Positions 28,975-39,600 of a DNA stretch of 64,000 nucleotides are shown here, piece by piece (positions within the stretch are counted from its first letter, which is position 1; each line of letters begins with the position of its first letter). The DNA comes from Diacronema lutheri. Lineage: Eukaryota; Haptophyta; Pavlovophyceae; Pavlovales; Pavlovaceae. The notes below the pieces were generated by a model, which did not search any database, was not told the DNA's origin, and saw only the letters and a program-made list of their open reading frames with translations. The stretch covers positions 29,271 through 93,270 of the forward strand of contig JAGTXO010000080.1 of NCBI GenBank assembly GCA_019448385.1. Direction: 5' to 3'. A program made the translations under genes and the position numbers.

Positions 28975-31787
28975 GGTGCGCTGGGTGCTGGGGGACGGAC
29001 GAACTCTCCTCGCGCTACTGCGTCGGGCAGGTGCTCGGCCGGGGCAAGTTTGGTGCCGTGCGCATGTGCTTCTCCGCGAAGACAGGTGCGCACCGCCGCT
29101 CCGCTCGTGCCGCGCTCGCCGCCGCGTCGCCGCGCGCGCGTGCGCCGACGCGCGCCGACGTGCTCTAGCGCCGGCCGGCCGCAGGCCACGGGTACGCGCT
29201 CAAGTCGATCTCCAAGGACGCGGCTGGCGCTTGCGCTACCGGTTGGGCGGAGGTGCATGCCCTCAAGGCGTTGGCGCACCCCCACATCTTGCAGGTGGCG
29301 CGCGGCGCGCGTGGCGCACGCGGCGCTGCACGGGCGCGCGGCACGCGTTTGCCGCGCCCGCGCGTGACCGCGCAGGCTCTCGCCTCGTGCGCGGGGGTGG
29401 GCGCGGTGTGACCGCACGGCCTTGCGCTCCGCCGCCAATCTCGCAGCACGCCATGTTTTCTCTTGAAGTGCTCGTGTCTCTCTCCCTTGCCCCCGTTCCT
29501 CATCCTTTACCCCCCCCCCCCCCCCCCCCCCACCCCTCCCGCGGGCGCGCGGCTCTACTCAGCTGCACGACGTGGTCGAGACGCGCCGCGAGCTGCACCT
29601 GGTCCTCACGCTCGCCACAGGCGGCGATGTTGCGACCCGCCTTCTGCATCACGGCCCATTCCCTGAAACGGACGCGGCGGACGTCGCCGCGCAGATCGGC
29701 AGCGCGTTGCGCGCGGTGCACGCGGCCGGGTTCGTGCACTGTGACGTGAAGCCGGCCAACTGCGTGTACATGCGCGCGCACAGCGGCGCACGCGCGAGCG
29801 GCGCGAGGCGCGCGCATATTGCGCTCGCTGACTTTGGGTGAGCGCAGCCGGAATCGCGCGCCCGGACTCGCCGCGCGCGACGCTGCGACTTTTAAACGAG
29901 AGCGGTGGCGGACCCGAGCGAGGCGCGCCCGAGCGAGGCGTGCCCGGGCCGCGCCTGCCCGTGCCACGCCCGTGTGTGCCGCGCGGGGCTCACGCCGAGC
30001 GTCGCGCGCCGTGCGCGCCTCTGCGCGCAGTTTTGCCGCGCGCGCGCACATCAGCGCCGGGCGTGGCCGGGAAACGGGCGCGTTTCGCTCTGGACGCGAC
30101 CTAGCCGCACCCGCACCCGCACCAACCGACGGGGCGGAGCGCGACACCTCCCCCAGGCGAGAGCCCCACAGCCCGCTCCTACCCGCGCGGCGACGCTCGC
30201 CGCGCGCGCGCCTCGCCGGCGCCGCCGGCGCCGCCGGCGCGGCCGGCGCCGAGCGCGGCGCGCGTGCGTCGGACGTGGCGGGTACCGCAGACTACCTCGC
30301 GCCCGAGTTGCTCGCATTCAGCCCGCCCACCGCCGCGTCGGACACGTGGGCGCTTGGCGCGGTTCTGTACGAGGTGCTGAGCGGCCAGCCACCATTTCGC
30401 GCGGCCAGCCTTATGGAGGTGCTGGGCCTCGTCAGCATGGCGGCAGATGTGCGGCTCGAGCCCGCAGAGCGATGGGCAAGCGTCTCGGCAGGCGCGCGCG
30501 CGGGGCGCGGCCAGCTGCGCGCGAGCTGCGCGCCAAAGCGTCCGCGCGCGCGCTCGCCTGCCGTCGTTGTGCAGTCTGCGCGCGCCCGCTCGCGCGCGCT
30601 TTCCACCCGATGCGTGCACCGACAGCACGCGGGAAGGGGAGGGGTGGGGCTGCCCGCTGCCGTGCCCGTTTCGCGTCCGCCACGTCCGACGCGCGCGCGC
30701 CACGTCTCCACGTGCACCGACGGGGTGCCGTGCCCGTCTCGTGTCCGCGCGCGCGCGCGCGCGCGCGCGTGCAGAGGCAAAAGCGGTGGTTCTTGGCGCG
30801 CTCGAGGCGGACTCCAGGCGACGGCTCTCGATCGACCAGCTGCTGAGCGGCGCGTGGGTTGCACGAGCCGCGTGCGCACCGGGTGCGTACCCGACGCCGC
30901 CCTCGCGTAGGTCGGTGGCGTGGTCGGGTCGTCCGGGCACGGACGCGGCGGTTGACGCAGCATGCGACGCGCGAGGGGGTGAGGAGCGCGGTGACCGTGA
31001 GCCTTCCATCTGGACGGTGCCGCTGGTGCTGCCCATGCCCACGGCCACGCCAATGGCGAGGCCAAAGGCAATGCCAGTGTGAAATGTGATCGCGCTCGAG
31101 CAGATTCGCGCTGATGACGCCGAGAAGGAGGCGCAATTCGAGGCATTCGTCGCGACGCTGAAGGCGGACGACGTGAGCGCGCCAGTCGCGGTCCGCGCCG
31201 ACCGCCAGGCCGAGCTAGATGCCTACCGTCGTCAGCACGATTCCAACCTCGCTGCGATGCGCGCCGCGCACGCCGAGAGCGTCCATGCGGCGCTGCTCGA
31301 GCTGCTGCCCTACGTCGCCGCGGCCAAAAGGCCGGCGGCGGCGATGACCTTGTCGAGCTGCACGGCATCAGCGAGCGCCGCGCCGACCTGCAACGCGGCG
31401 CTCCGCGCCTCGTACATCGACAGCACGCACGCGTACGCCAACGGCCACGACCTCTGGCCACAGCAGCAGCAGGCGTTGCAGCAGGCGCAGCAGGCGCAGC
31501 AGGCGCAGCAGGCGCAGCAGGCGCAGCAGGCGCAGCAGGCGCAGCAGGCGCAGCAGGCGCAGCAGGCGCAGCAGGCGCAGCAGGCGCAGCAGGCGCAGCA
31601 GCTGCACATGTCGATGCACCCGCCATTCGCCACGACCATGATGCAGATGCGTGCCAACCAGGTCGTGATGCTCCCGCCGCACGCTGGCTTCCGGACGCCG
31701 AACGCACCGCATGGCGAGCACGCCATGTTCCCTCTGTACAGCGCGTACCAACCGCAGCAGCAGCACCACTTCACGCCGTACCGCTGA
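28959..31787 (+). CDS. Ser/Thr protein kinase with C-terminal Gln-Ala repeat, about six exons
   Basis: Exons, approximately: 28959-29086, 29173-29296, 29561-29839, 30157-30492, 30771 to about 31,020, and about 31,107-31787. The joins rebuild a full kinase domain: VGQVLGRGKFGAVRMCFSAK (Gly loop), GYALKSISKDAAGA (catalytic Lys), FVHCDVKPANCVY (HCD replacing HRD), ALADFG, TADYLAPELLAF, and SDTWALGAVLYEVLSGQPPF. The order and sequence suggest the CAMK/AGC-like side of the kinome; no subfamily is assigned. The C terminus has a charged helix (IRADDAEKEAQFEAFVATLK) and a (CAGCAGGCG)n array. Exon 3 follows a poly-C intron (29,510-29,531). The last two joins are least certain: the final exon could be a separate gene. 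Confidence 0.7.
31459..31602 (+). repeat. (CAGGCGCAG)n array encoding Gln-Gln-Ala
   Basis: A near-perfect 9-bp array of about 13 units at the C terminus of the kinase gene. Confidence 0.95.
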
Positions 31788-31900
31788 GCTGTGCGCGTTT
31801 CTTGCGAGCCGGTGGACGTGCGCGGTGGCGCCCGGCGGTCGCCCGGACGAGGCCCATCGAAAAGCCCGCGGGGTCTGGCTGGAACCCCCCACAACCGTTG

Positions 31901-33411
31901 CTACAAGCCTTCAAGCGCCGTCGCGACTGCAAACAGCCTCCCACCGCCCGACCCAAAGACGTCCGTGTCCGGCCGTCCGGGCCGAGCGTCGGAGGCGAAT
32001 TGCGCCCGTCGCGCGTCGTCGGAGAGGTGCTCGGAAAGCGCGGTGCCCGCACGGCCGCAGCCGCGCGCAGAGCCACCACTCGCGGCTGCGGCCAAGGCGC
32101 GACCATCGCTCGCGCACGCGCCGCCCGCCGTTCCTTTGCGAGCAGTCGTCACGGGCGTGGCCGCGGCGGGCCGTGGCGCTCCGGGGCGGGGCTGCGCCAC
32201 ACACTGCGCCTCGGCCGGCGGCGAGCCCGCCCAGCGATGCGCGCGCGCCGTGCGCGCGCACGCGCGGGGCGAAGCGCCGCCGAGCCGAGCGCGCGCGCTT
32301 GGTGCGTGGCCGGCAGTTGTCGCCAGACTGGGTGACTGTGGCGAGCACGGCACGTGCGCGCGCGGCGGCGGCAGAGGCGCGGACGGTGGCGGCGAGCTCG
32401 GTGGCGGCAGCTTGGACGGCCGGCGTTCGCACGCCTCGCGCGCCTCGTTGTCGTCACGGAGCGCATGCGAGGCCCGCCGACGCCATGGCGCGTCGGCTTG
32501 CGCGCGCGCAGCCGACGAGGCGCAGCGATGAGCGCGGGCCTCGTGGGCGGTGGAGCCACGGTGCAGCGCGAGGGACGGCAGCCTCACCCGCGCGAGCACC
32601 GAGCGGCGCGGTGCGGACGCGCAGCGCGCGAGCTCGGCGAGGGCGAGCGAGCGCTCGCGGTTGAGCGCGGGCTGCTGTAACCGTCGAATGAGAGATTGCG
32701 CGGTGCCGGCAGCGTCCGACCGTTGGCCGGCGCGCTCGGGGGTGAATTTGCCGTCGATGGCGCGACTCGTCGGCACGTGGAACGTGCAAATCGTCCGGCG
32801 GATGTCGAAGCTGATGCACAGGGTCGTCAGGAAGATGAGTGCGGTCGTCGCGGTCGAGATGCGCGCCTCGGCATGCGCGTTCAGCCAGACAGTCACGCCC
32901 GCCGAGATGTGGACGCAGACGAGGCCAACCCAAAAATACTTCATACCCAGGAAGAAGGCGGGACGCATCTCATCGACCGCCTTGTTCATCGAGCCCGGCG
33001 GCCCGCGCAGCGCCATGTGCGGCGCGCACAGTGCGACGAGCGTCACCTTCACGACCGCCGCCACATTGAACACCATCGCGGATATGACGCTCGCGTAGAA
33101 GAGCGCCTCGGTGACCGGGTGCGCATCATCAGGAACAATCACCTGCGCGTGGCCGCGCGCACGTGCTGCAAGGTCGGGCGCGCGGCTGCGGGCGCGCCGC
33201 GCGCGCTCGCGGCGGCGCGCGCTCGCTCACGGCGGTGCGCGCGCGCAGCCCGCACCTGCACGAGCGCAGTGTACGCGAAGCCCGCAAGCAGCGCCGCGGG
33301 CGCGCTGAGCGTGAGGCAGCAGTGCGTATAGTGATCGAGCTCCTTCTGTCTGATTGCGATCAAGTCGACCTCGAGCTGCCGCTCGAGCGCGCGCTTGTCG
33401 GCGAAAAGCAT
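31901..33411 (-). CDS. 4-TM membrane protein, Orai-like topology, two exons
   Basis: Exons 33411-33256 and 33142-31901 join across a GT-AG intron in phase 0 to about 465 residues. A cytosolic helix (KRALERQLEVDLIAIRQKEL) leads to TM1 (SAPAALLAGFAYTALVQ). TM2 (EALFYASVISAMVFNVAAVV), TM3 (MKYFWVGLVCVHISAGVTVW) and TM4 (STATTALIFLTTLCISFDIR) follow. The loop LCAPHMALRGPPGSMNKAVD is the most characteristic piece. Helix order and the TM1 pattern recall Orai/CRAC channels, but the acidic selectivity residue is not evident, so this is only a topology resemblance. The C-terminal 250 residues are Arg/Ala-rich and may include further introns. The ATG at 33,411 lies about 500 bp from the putative mobile element. 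Confidence 0.6.
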
Positions 33412-33906
33412 CCTGCTGATCCAAAGGAGGCGGGAGAAATGCCGATATACCCATATTCCATAATTATTCCTTCTCGCCCCAATCGTGTCGACACCGAACC
33501 CGTATAGATGGTCAAGCCAAATCCGAGCAGGGGCACGATCGCGCCCCGAGTGCAGCGCGGGCCGTTCGGAAGGACGTCCTTGTGAGGGAGCTCTTCGCGT
33601 TTGGCGAGCGGGGGAGCACGACGCGCAGCGTTGCTGCGGCGGCGTGCGGGCGGCGAGCAGCGGTCGGGCTGCTCGCGACGAGGCCGGAGCAGACGGCGCC
33701 GTGGCCGCCGGCGCAGGTGACGCGCGCCGACGAGCCGTAGCGAGCGTCCGTGATCCGCACGGCGGTTGGAGCGGGCCGGCTGGTGCGGCGCGCTCGGCCA
33801 CGGGTGGCGGCGTGCACGGTCGTGCCGCGCGCGGCACGCGTCGCCAGCCGCGCGCGACCTGGGCAGAGCCCGCAAAGCGTCGACCGCTGCGCGGCTCGGC
33901 CGTGCG
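33412..33906. other. 495-bp spacer at the left edge of the putative element
   Basis: No convincing gene. It holds the promoter side of the 4-TM gene, with an AT-rich island at 33,437-33,478 (atatacccatattccataattatt), and the sequence immediately 3' of the Fanzor stop codon. Fanzor/TnpB guide RNAs typically come from the region overlapping and following the nuclease 3' end, so a guide RNA and the left element terminus would be expected here. I could not identify either by eye. Confidence 0.4.
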
Positions 33907-36600
33907 TCAACGCCGGCCGCGCTTCGGCCCGCGCGCGCTGCCGCCGCCGGCACTGGCGCTGGCAGCTCCGCGGGCGGGGGTGCGGGCGCGAGAGCCGCCG
34001 CCGCCACCGCCGCCGCGCCCGCCGCCGTCGTCGCCACCGCCGTCGCCGCCGCCGCCTCCCCCGCCGTCATCGTCGTCGTCGCCGCCGCCGCCTCCGTCGC
34101 CGTCGCCGTCGCCGTCGCCCTCGCCGCCGCCGCCGTCGCCGCTGCCATCGTCGTCGTCGTCGTCGTCGCCCTCGTCGTCGCCCTCGTCGTCGCCGTCGCA
34201 CTCGTCGTCGCAGTCGTCGCCCTCGCCGTGCACCATGCGCTCCTCACGCTCCCACACCTCGCCGCGCGCCCACCAGGCGAGCACGAGGGCAAAGCGCTCA
34301 GGCGTCGACGTGGTGTCGCGCCCGGCCGCGTGCGCCGCCATGTCGTGCACGTCGTAGAAGATGTTGCGCGCGGCGTTGTAGTCGCGGTGCACGGGCTTCT
34401 TGCCGCCGTTGCACGCCGGGCAGATGACGAGCGCGTGCACCGTGCGCGTGCCGCCCTTTGCCACGGGCAGGCGCGGGTTCTGCGCGAGCTCCGCGCCGCA
34501 GCGCTGCAGCCTGCCGCCCTTGGCGAGCCGCGGCATCGAGCAGTGCATCGACGTGTACGGCTCGGGCACGAAGACGGCCGCGACGCCGCGCCGCCGCAGC
34601 TCGCGCAGCAGCCCCACCTGGAAGGCGGGCGGCGCGCCCTTGGGCTGCGCGCCCTTGTGGTCGCGCAGCCACTTGCCCACGCACACGAGCAGCCGGTCGC
34701 GCGTCACGCCGTCGACACAGTGCGCCGCGATGAGCGCCTCGGCGACGCGCGCCGCGTTGGACCGCCCGCCGCTGTCGCGCCGCCAGCGCTCCTTCCGGCG
34801 CGCCGGCGCGTCGTACACGTGCTCGGCGGCGCGCTCGCGCACCCGCGCGCTCTCGCGGTGGAAGGCGTGGAACTCGCCCTCGCCGAGCACCTTGGCGCTG
34901 TGCGCCTCGCCAAGCCGCGCCTCGTCCGCCTCCACGCTGAACTCCTCGCCGCGCCCGTCCTTGCGCACGCGCCGCCGCGCCGCGTTGGTCTTGGCCGTCT
35001 CGCGCGCAAAGCCCGCGGCGCGCGCGCGCGCGCGCTGCGTGAACTGCCGCCAGACGGCCGCCCGCCCGACGTGCGCAGAGTAGGTGGTGATGTTGCCCAT
35101 GTTCGGGTCGGCCGCGACGACGACCGCCGCCTCGACGTCGATCGCCCGCCGCAGCTCGGAGCCGAGCGCGACGGCGATGCGCCCGTCCGGCCGGCGCCAG
35201 CGGTGCAGGACGCCCGAGCCGCCGGCCGGCGCCTGCGCCTTCGGCACGAGGACGGTCCCGACGGCGTGCACGGCGACGCCATCTGTCACCACCGACTTGA
35301 CGGGCTGCCGGCCCGGGAGCGGCACGCGCGGCAGCGGCGCGAGGCCAACCCACGAGCGCCGCGCGTGCCACGGCAGATCGGCCGGCGGCCGCTCGCGCCC
35401 GGCGTAGTCGAAGACGCGGTTGGAGATGTCGAAGCGCGTCGCAAAGACCGCGTACCTGACGCGCACGTCCGACATCGGCGGGGTGTTGCCGTTTGTGCCT
35501 GTCCACTTGATCGGCTCGCCATCGTGGTCGCGCAGGTCCAGCGCCTTGAGCCGCGCGCGCAGCTCCTTGCGCTCGTCATCCGAAAGCGTCACCCAGATGG
35601 CGCTCGCGGCGAGGCGCACGTTGCGCGGCACCTGCGCGCAGCGCGCGGCGCGCGAGCGCGCGGGCGCGTGACCAACCTGGCCGCGGGGCGGCGCGCACGG
35701 CGGCGGCGCGCGCGCTTGGGCGCTCGGCGGCGGCAGCGGCAGCCACGCCTCGCGCGCACATTGTGCGTGCGCAGCGGCGCCACATTGTACCGCGGCGGCC
35801 GTCCGGTCAGCTGCGTGTGGATGTGCGCGAGCCGGCAGAGCAGCGCCTGCCCCTCGGCCACGTGCTGCAGGGTGCGGATCTGCACGAGGAAGTAGCGCGT
35901 CGTGTGCCGGTCGTAGTTCCACCTTTTCGTGGGCGTGCACTTGTAGTCGATCTTGTGGAGGACCATGTCGGGCAGGTGGCGGTCGAGCGCGGCGGGGCAG
36001 CCGACGCGCGCGCCCTCCACGTCGCCGCGCAGCAGCCGCTCGCACAGCTCGCGCACGCGCGCGTTTCGCTGCATCTCGGGCAGCGCGACGAGCGCCTCGT
36101 CGCGCTCGACTGCCGCGCGGACGACGTCGCGGAGCAGCCCGTTCACGACGCGCGATGGATGCATCAGGCACGCGGTGGACACCTGCGTCGCCTCCGCCTC
36201 GAGGATCTCCGTGAGGCCCACCGCGCAGACGGGCTGGACGCCCTCGGCCATCTCGCCGACGGCGCGCGCCGTCGCCGCCTTGGTCTGCGCGGCGGCTTGC
36301 TCGGCGGGCTTGCCTCGGGGCGCTGCACCGTACGTGCTCTCGTCCTTGTGCCAGCCGATGGCCGAGAAGATCGCACGGACGGTTCCCTTGTCCATCGTGG
36401 TCGACGTGTGCACGCTGGTCGACGGGCCGCCCGACGCCGCGCCGACGGCCTGCGCGCTCGCCACCGCAGCCTCGTCGCGCACCACCTTGTTGATGACGCG
36501 GTACGCCTGTGTCGTGAGCCTGTGCACGGCCGCCGCGATGCGCCGCAGCTCCTTCCGCGCACCGGGCTGCGCCGTCACCGCCTGCGGCCCCGCGTTGAGC
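33907..36600 (-). other. domain: Fanzor (eukaryotic TnpB-like) RNA-guided nuclease
   Basis: About 850 residues over the last two exons. The N-terminal helical part (GARKELRRIAAAVHRLTTQA) and the stretch after MVLHKIDYKCTPTKRWNYD resemble Fanzor REC/WED regions. RuvC-I is AAVVVAADPNMGNITTYSAH (Asp at about 35,108). The central motif is RLLVCVGKWLRDHKG, followed by VFVPEPYTSMHCSMPR, which carries the E-x-x-TS-x-x-C signature of the family. The zinc ribbon's second half is VICPACNGGKKP, and RuvC-III is VHRDYNAARNIFY (Asp at about 34,382). The tail is acidic and Gly-rich, ending GPKRGRR, a likely NLS. Fanzors are RNA-guided DNA endonucleases; the guide was not located. Confidence 0.88.
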
Positions 36601-39600
36601 GTCGAGCGCTTGACCACGAAGCCCGGGAGCACGCTGACGCGCGTGCGCGCCGTCGCGCCGCCGGCGGCGCGCGCGCTCGGCGCAGCGGGCTCGTCCACGC
36701 GCGCGCGCTCGACGCCGCGCGCGCGGGGAACGCTCGGCGCGCGCGCGCCCGCGGCGTCGCGCGCGCTCGCGGCGGCACCCGCCGCGGCGCGCTTGCCCGC
36801 GGCGCCCGACTCGCCGTGCGCGCGAAGCGGCGCCGACGCCAATGCCGACGCCGCGCCCGCGCCGCCGCTGCCGCTGCCCGATACGCCCGCGCGCCGCTTC
36901 TGCTCGTCGCGCGTCTTGCGGAACTGGGCGACGAGGTCGCTGCTCACGTTGGCCTCAGGCTCCCACGTGTCGGCGCTCTCGTCGTAGCCCCGCCACCTGA
37001 TCCGGAACTGGAACGTCACCTTCTTGCCCGCCTTGCGGCGCTCGTCGACGACCGCCTCGACCTCGTACGTGCGCGCCTCCTCGTCGACGCTCGCGCCCGC
37101 CGCGCTCGCGCCCGTGTCCGGCCACCCAGCGACCGTGCCGCCCAGCCTCTCGGCGGCCGCGCGCAGCTGCCGCTCGCGCTGGGCGGCCGCGGCGCCTCGC
37201 GCGACCAGCGCGGGCAGCATGCCCGCGCCGCCCGCGAGGCCGTGCGCGCCGACGCTGGCGGTCATCAGCGCGTCGAGGCACGCGAACGTTGCGAGCGCAC
37301 GCGCGCCATCGTCGCCGCCGCGCGGCTGCGAGCGCACGACGGGCGATGGCCGCGGCTCCCCCTCGGCCGCGAGCAGCGGCCAGATCGCACTGGCCAGCGC
37401 GACGGCATGCGCGCCGACCGCGACGGCCACGTCCGCGTCGAGCGGCGCAAAGTCGTAGCGCACGAGCGCGGCCGGGCGCGAGTCGTCCGTCGGCCGGTCG
37501 GCGACGAGCAGCCCGACCGGGCGCGGCGGCTCGCCGGACGGCGCGGCGACGGGCACGCAGAGGAGCACGACGAGCAGGCGCGGCGTGCCGCCGAGCAGCG
37601 CGCGCGCGGCATCCGCCCCGTCGGCTCCGCCGCGCGCGGCCGCGGCGAGCAGCTCGGCCGCGCGCGTCGGGCCCAGCGCCGTGCGCGCGTCCTTGCGCGC
37701 GCGTGCGCGGGCCGTGTACGCGGCGCAGGCGTCGTCGAGCACCGCCGCGCTGGGCGCGGTGCCAGTCGTCGCCCACGCGCGCAGCGCGTCGCGCACCCGC
37801 GTGACGATCGCCTGGTCGACCGCCGCCTCGCCGGCAGCGTGCGCCGGCGCGCACGCCGGCGGTGCGGCGGCAGGCGCGAGCGCGGGCGCGCCGTCGGCGC
37901 CGTCAACGCCGACGGCGCCGTCGGCGCGCCGCCACGCGAGCTTCGCCTCGATCTGCTGCCGGACGGCGTGGCAGTGCCGGTCGATGCCGCGCGCGTCGTC
38001 GAGCGCGGCCAGCGCGTCCTCAGCGGCGGGACGGCCGCTCGCGTCCGCGACGGCCTGCAGGCAGAGCAGCGCGGCCGCACGCGCGTTGCACGCGCTCTGC
38101 GGCTCGGGCGCGAGCGCGAGCTCGAGCTCGAGCGGCGACGCGCCTCGCGCCGCGGCGATCGCGTCCATCAGCACGTCCAACCGCTGCACCAGCGCCCTGT
38201 GCGCGTCGCGCGGCGCGCCCGTCGACGGCGCGCGCGAGCGCGTCGCCAGGAGCCCGAGCGCGCGCGCCGGCGCGCCCGCCGGCGTGTGCAGCACGAGCAG
38301 CGCCGCGCCCGCCAAGCTCGCGTTGCGCGTGACGAGCGCGAAGATGCGCGTCGCCTCGTGCGCGCCCACCGACGCCCAGATCGCAGCGCGATCGGCGTCC
38401 GTCTGCGCGTCGCACAGGTCGCGCACGTCGTCCGGCGCGAGCAGCGCGCCGCCGCCGGCGGAGCGCGCGACGATCGCCCGCGCCTCCGCCACGAAGACGG
38501 CCTGCGGCAGGTCGGCGTGGCGCGCGTCGACGATGGCGCGCGTCGCGTGCACGCCGAGCTCCACGCCGCGGTAGAAGGCGCGCGCGTTGGCCGCGCGCGC
38601 GTGCGCCGGCCGTCCGTCCGCGTTGCGCCTCGCGCGCGCCTGCTTGCTCGTGCGCGCGAGGCCGTCGCGTGGCGGTGGCGGCAGCGTGGCGAGGAAGCGC
38701 GCGGCGGGCGGCGGCGCGCGCACGCCGCGCTGCCGCCGTGCGATGGCCGCGAGCCGCCGGCCCGCCGCGCTGCCGCCCGCGCCGACGTGCTGCCGGCGGC
38801 CGAGCGCCGCCGGTGGCGGCGGCGGCGGCGGCGCGGCGGCGGGCGGCGGCGCGACGGCGGGCGGCGGCGCGGCGGCGGGCGGCGGCGCGGCGGTGGGCGG
38901 CGGCGCGGCGGCGGGCGGCGGCGCGGCGGCGGGCGGCAGCGGCGGCGGCGCGGCGGCGACGGCAGCACCAGTCGGCTTGTCCGCCCACGCACCCGAGACT
39001 CTGTCCCAGACCTTGCCCCATGGCGCGCGCCCACGCGGCCGCGCGAACTGCCCCGGCTCGAGCGCCTGGCCGCGCTTGGCGGCGGCGGCGGCGGCAGGGG
39101 GCGGGCGGCCGGCGCGCCAGTCGAAGACAGGTGCAACCGTGGCGGCAGGCGCCGAGTGCCGCGCGTCGGTCACAGAGCGCGTGGTGCGCGCGGCGACCGT
39201 GGCACGCCTGGCGGGCGGGCGGTGAGCAGCGCCCGCCGGCGCGCCGGCGGGCGCGGCCGCCTCGAGCCCGGCGGAGGCGCCGCGCTTGCGCTTGCGCGTG
39301 CCGCCGCGCGTGCGCCTGCGCGCGCGCCCGCCGCGCGCCCGTTCGGCCTGCGCGTCGCCAGCCGCGTCGCCGGCCGCGTCGCCGCGCCGCACGTAGACGA
39401 CCGCGAACGCCTCCTCGCCGGTCCCGTCGACGCCGCCGCGCGCGCGGCGCAGGACCGACCGCCACTGCAGCCGCCGCGCGCGGCCGGGCTCGCACGCAAA
39501 CCAGCGCCCACCGCGCCTGACGACGGCCACAAAGTCGTCGTCGCGCCGCCCGCGCCGGCGCGTGCGCAGCAGCACGCACTGCACGTCGAGCCAGCCCTCG

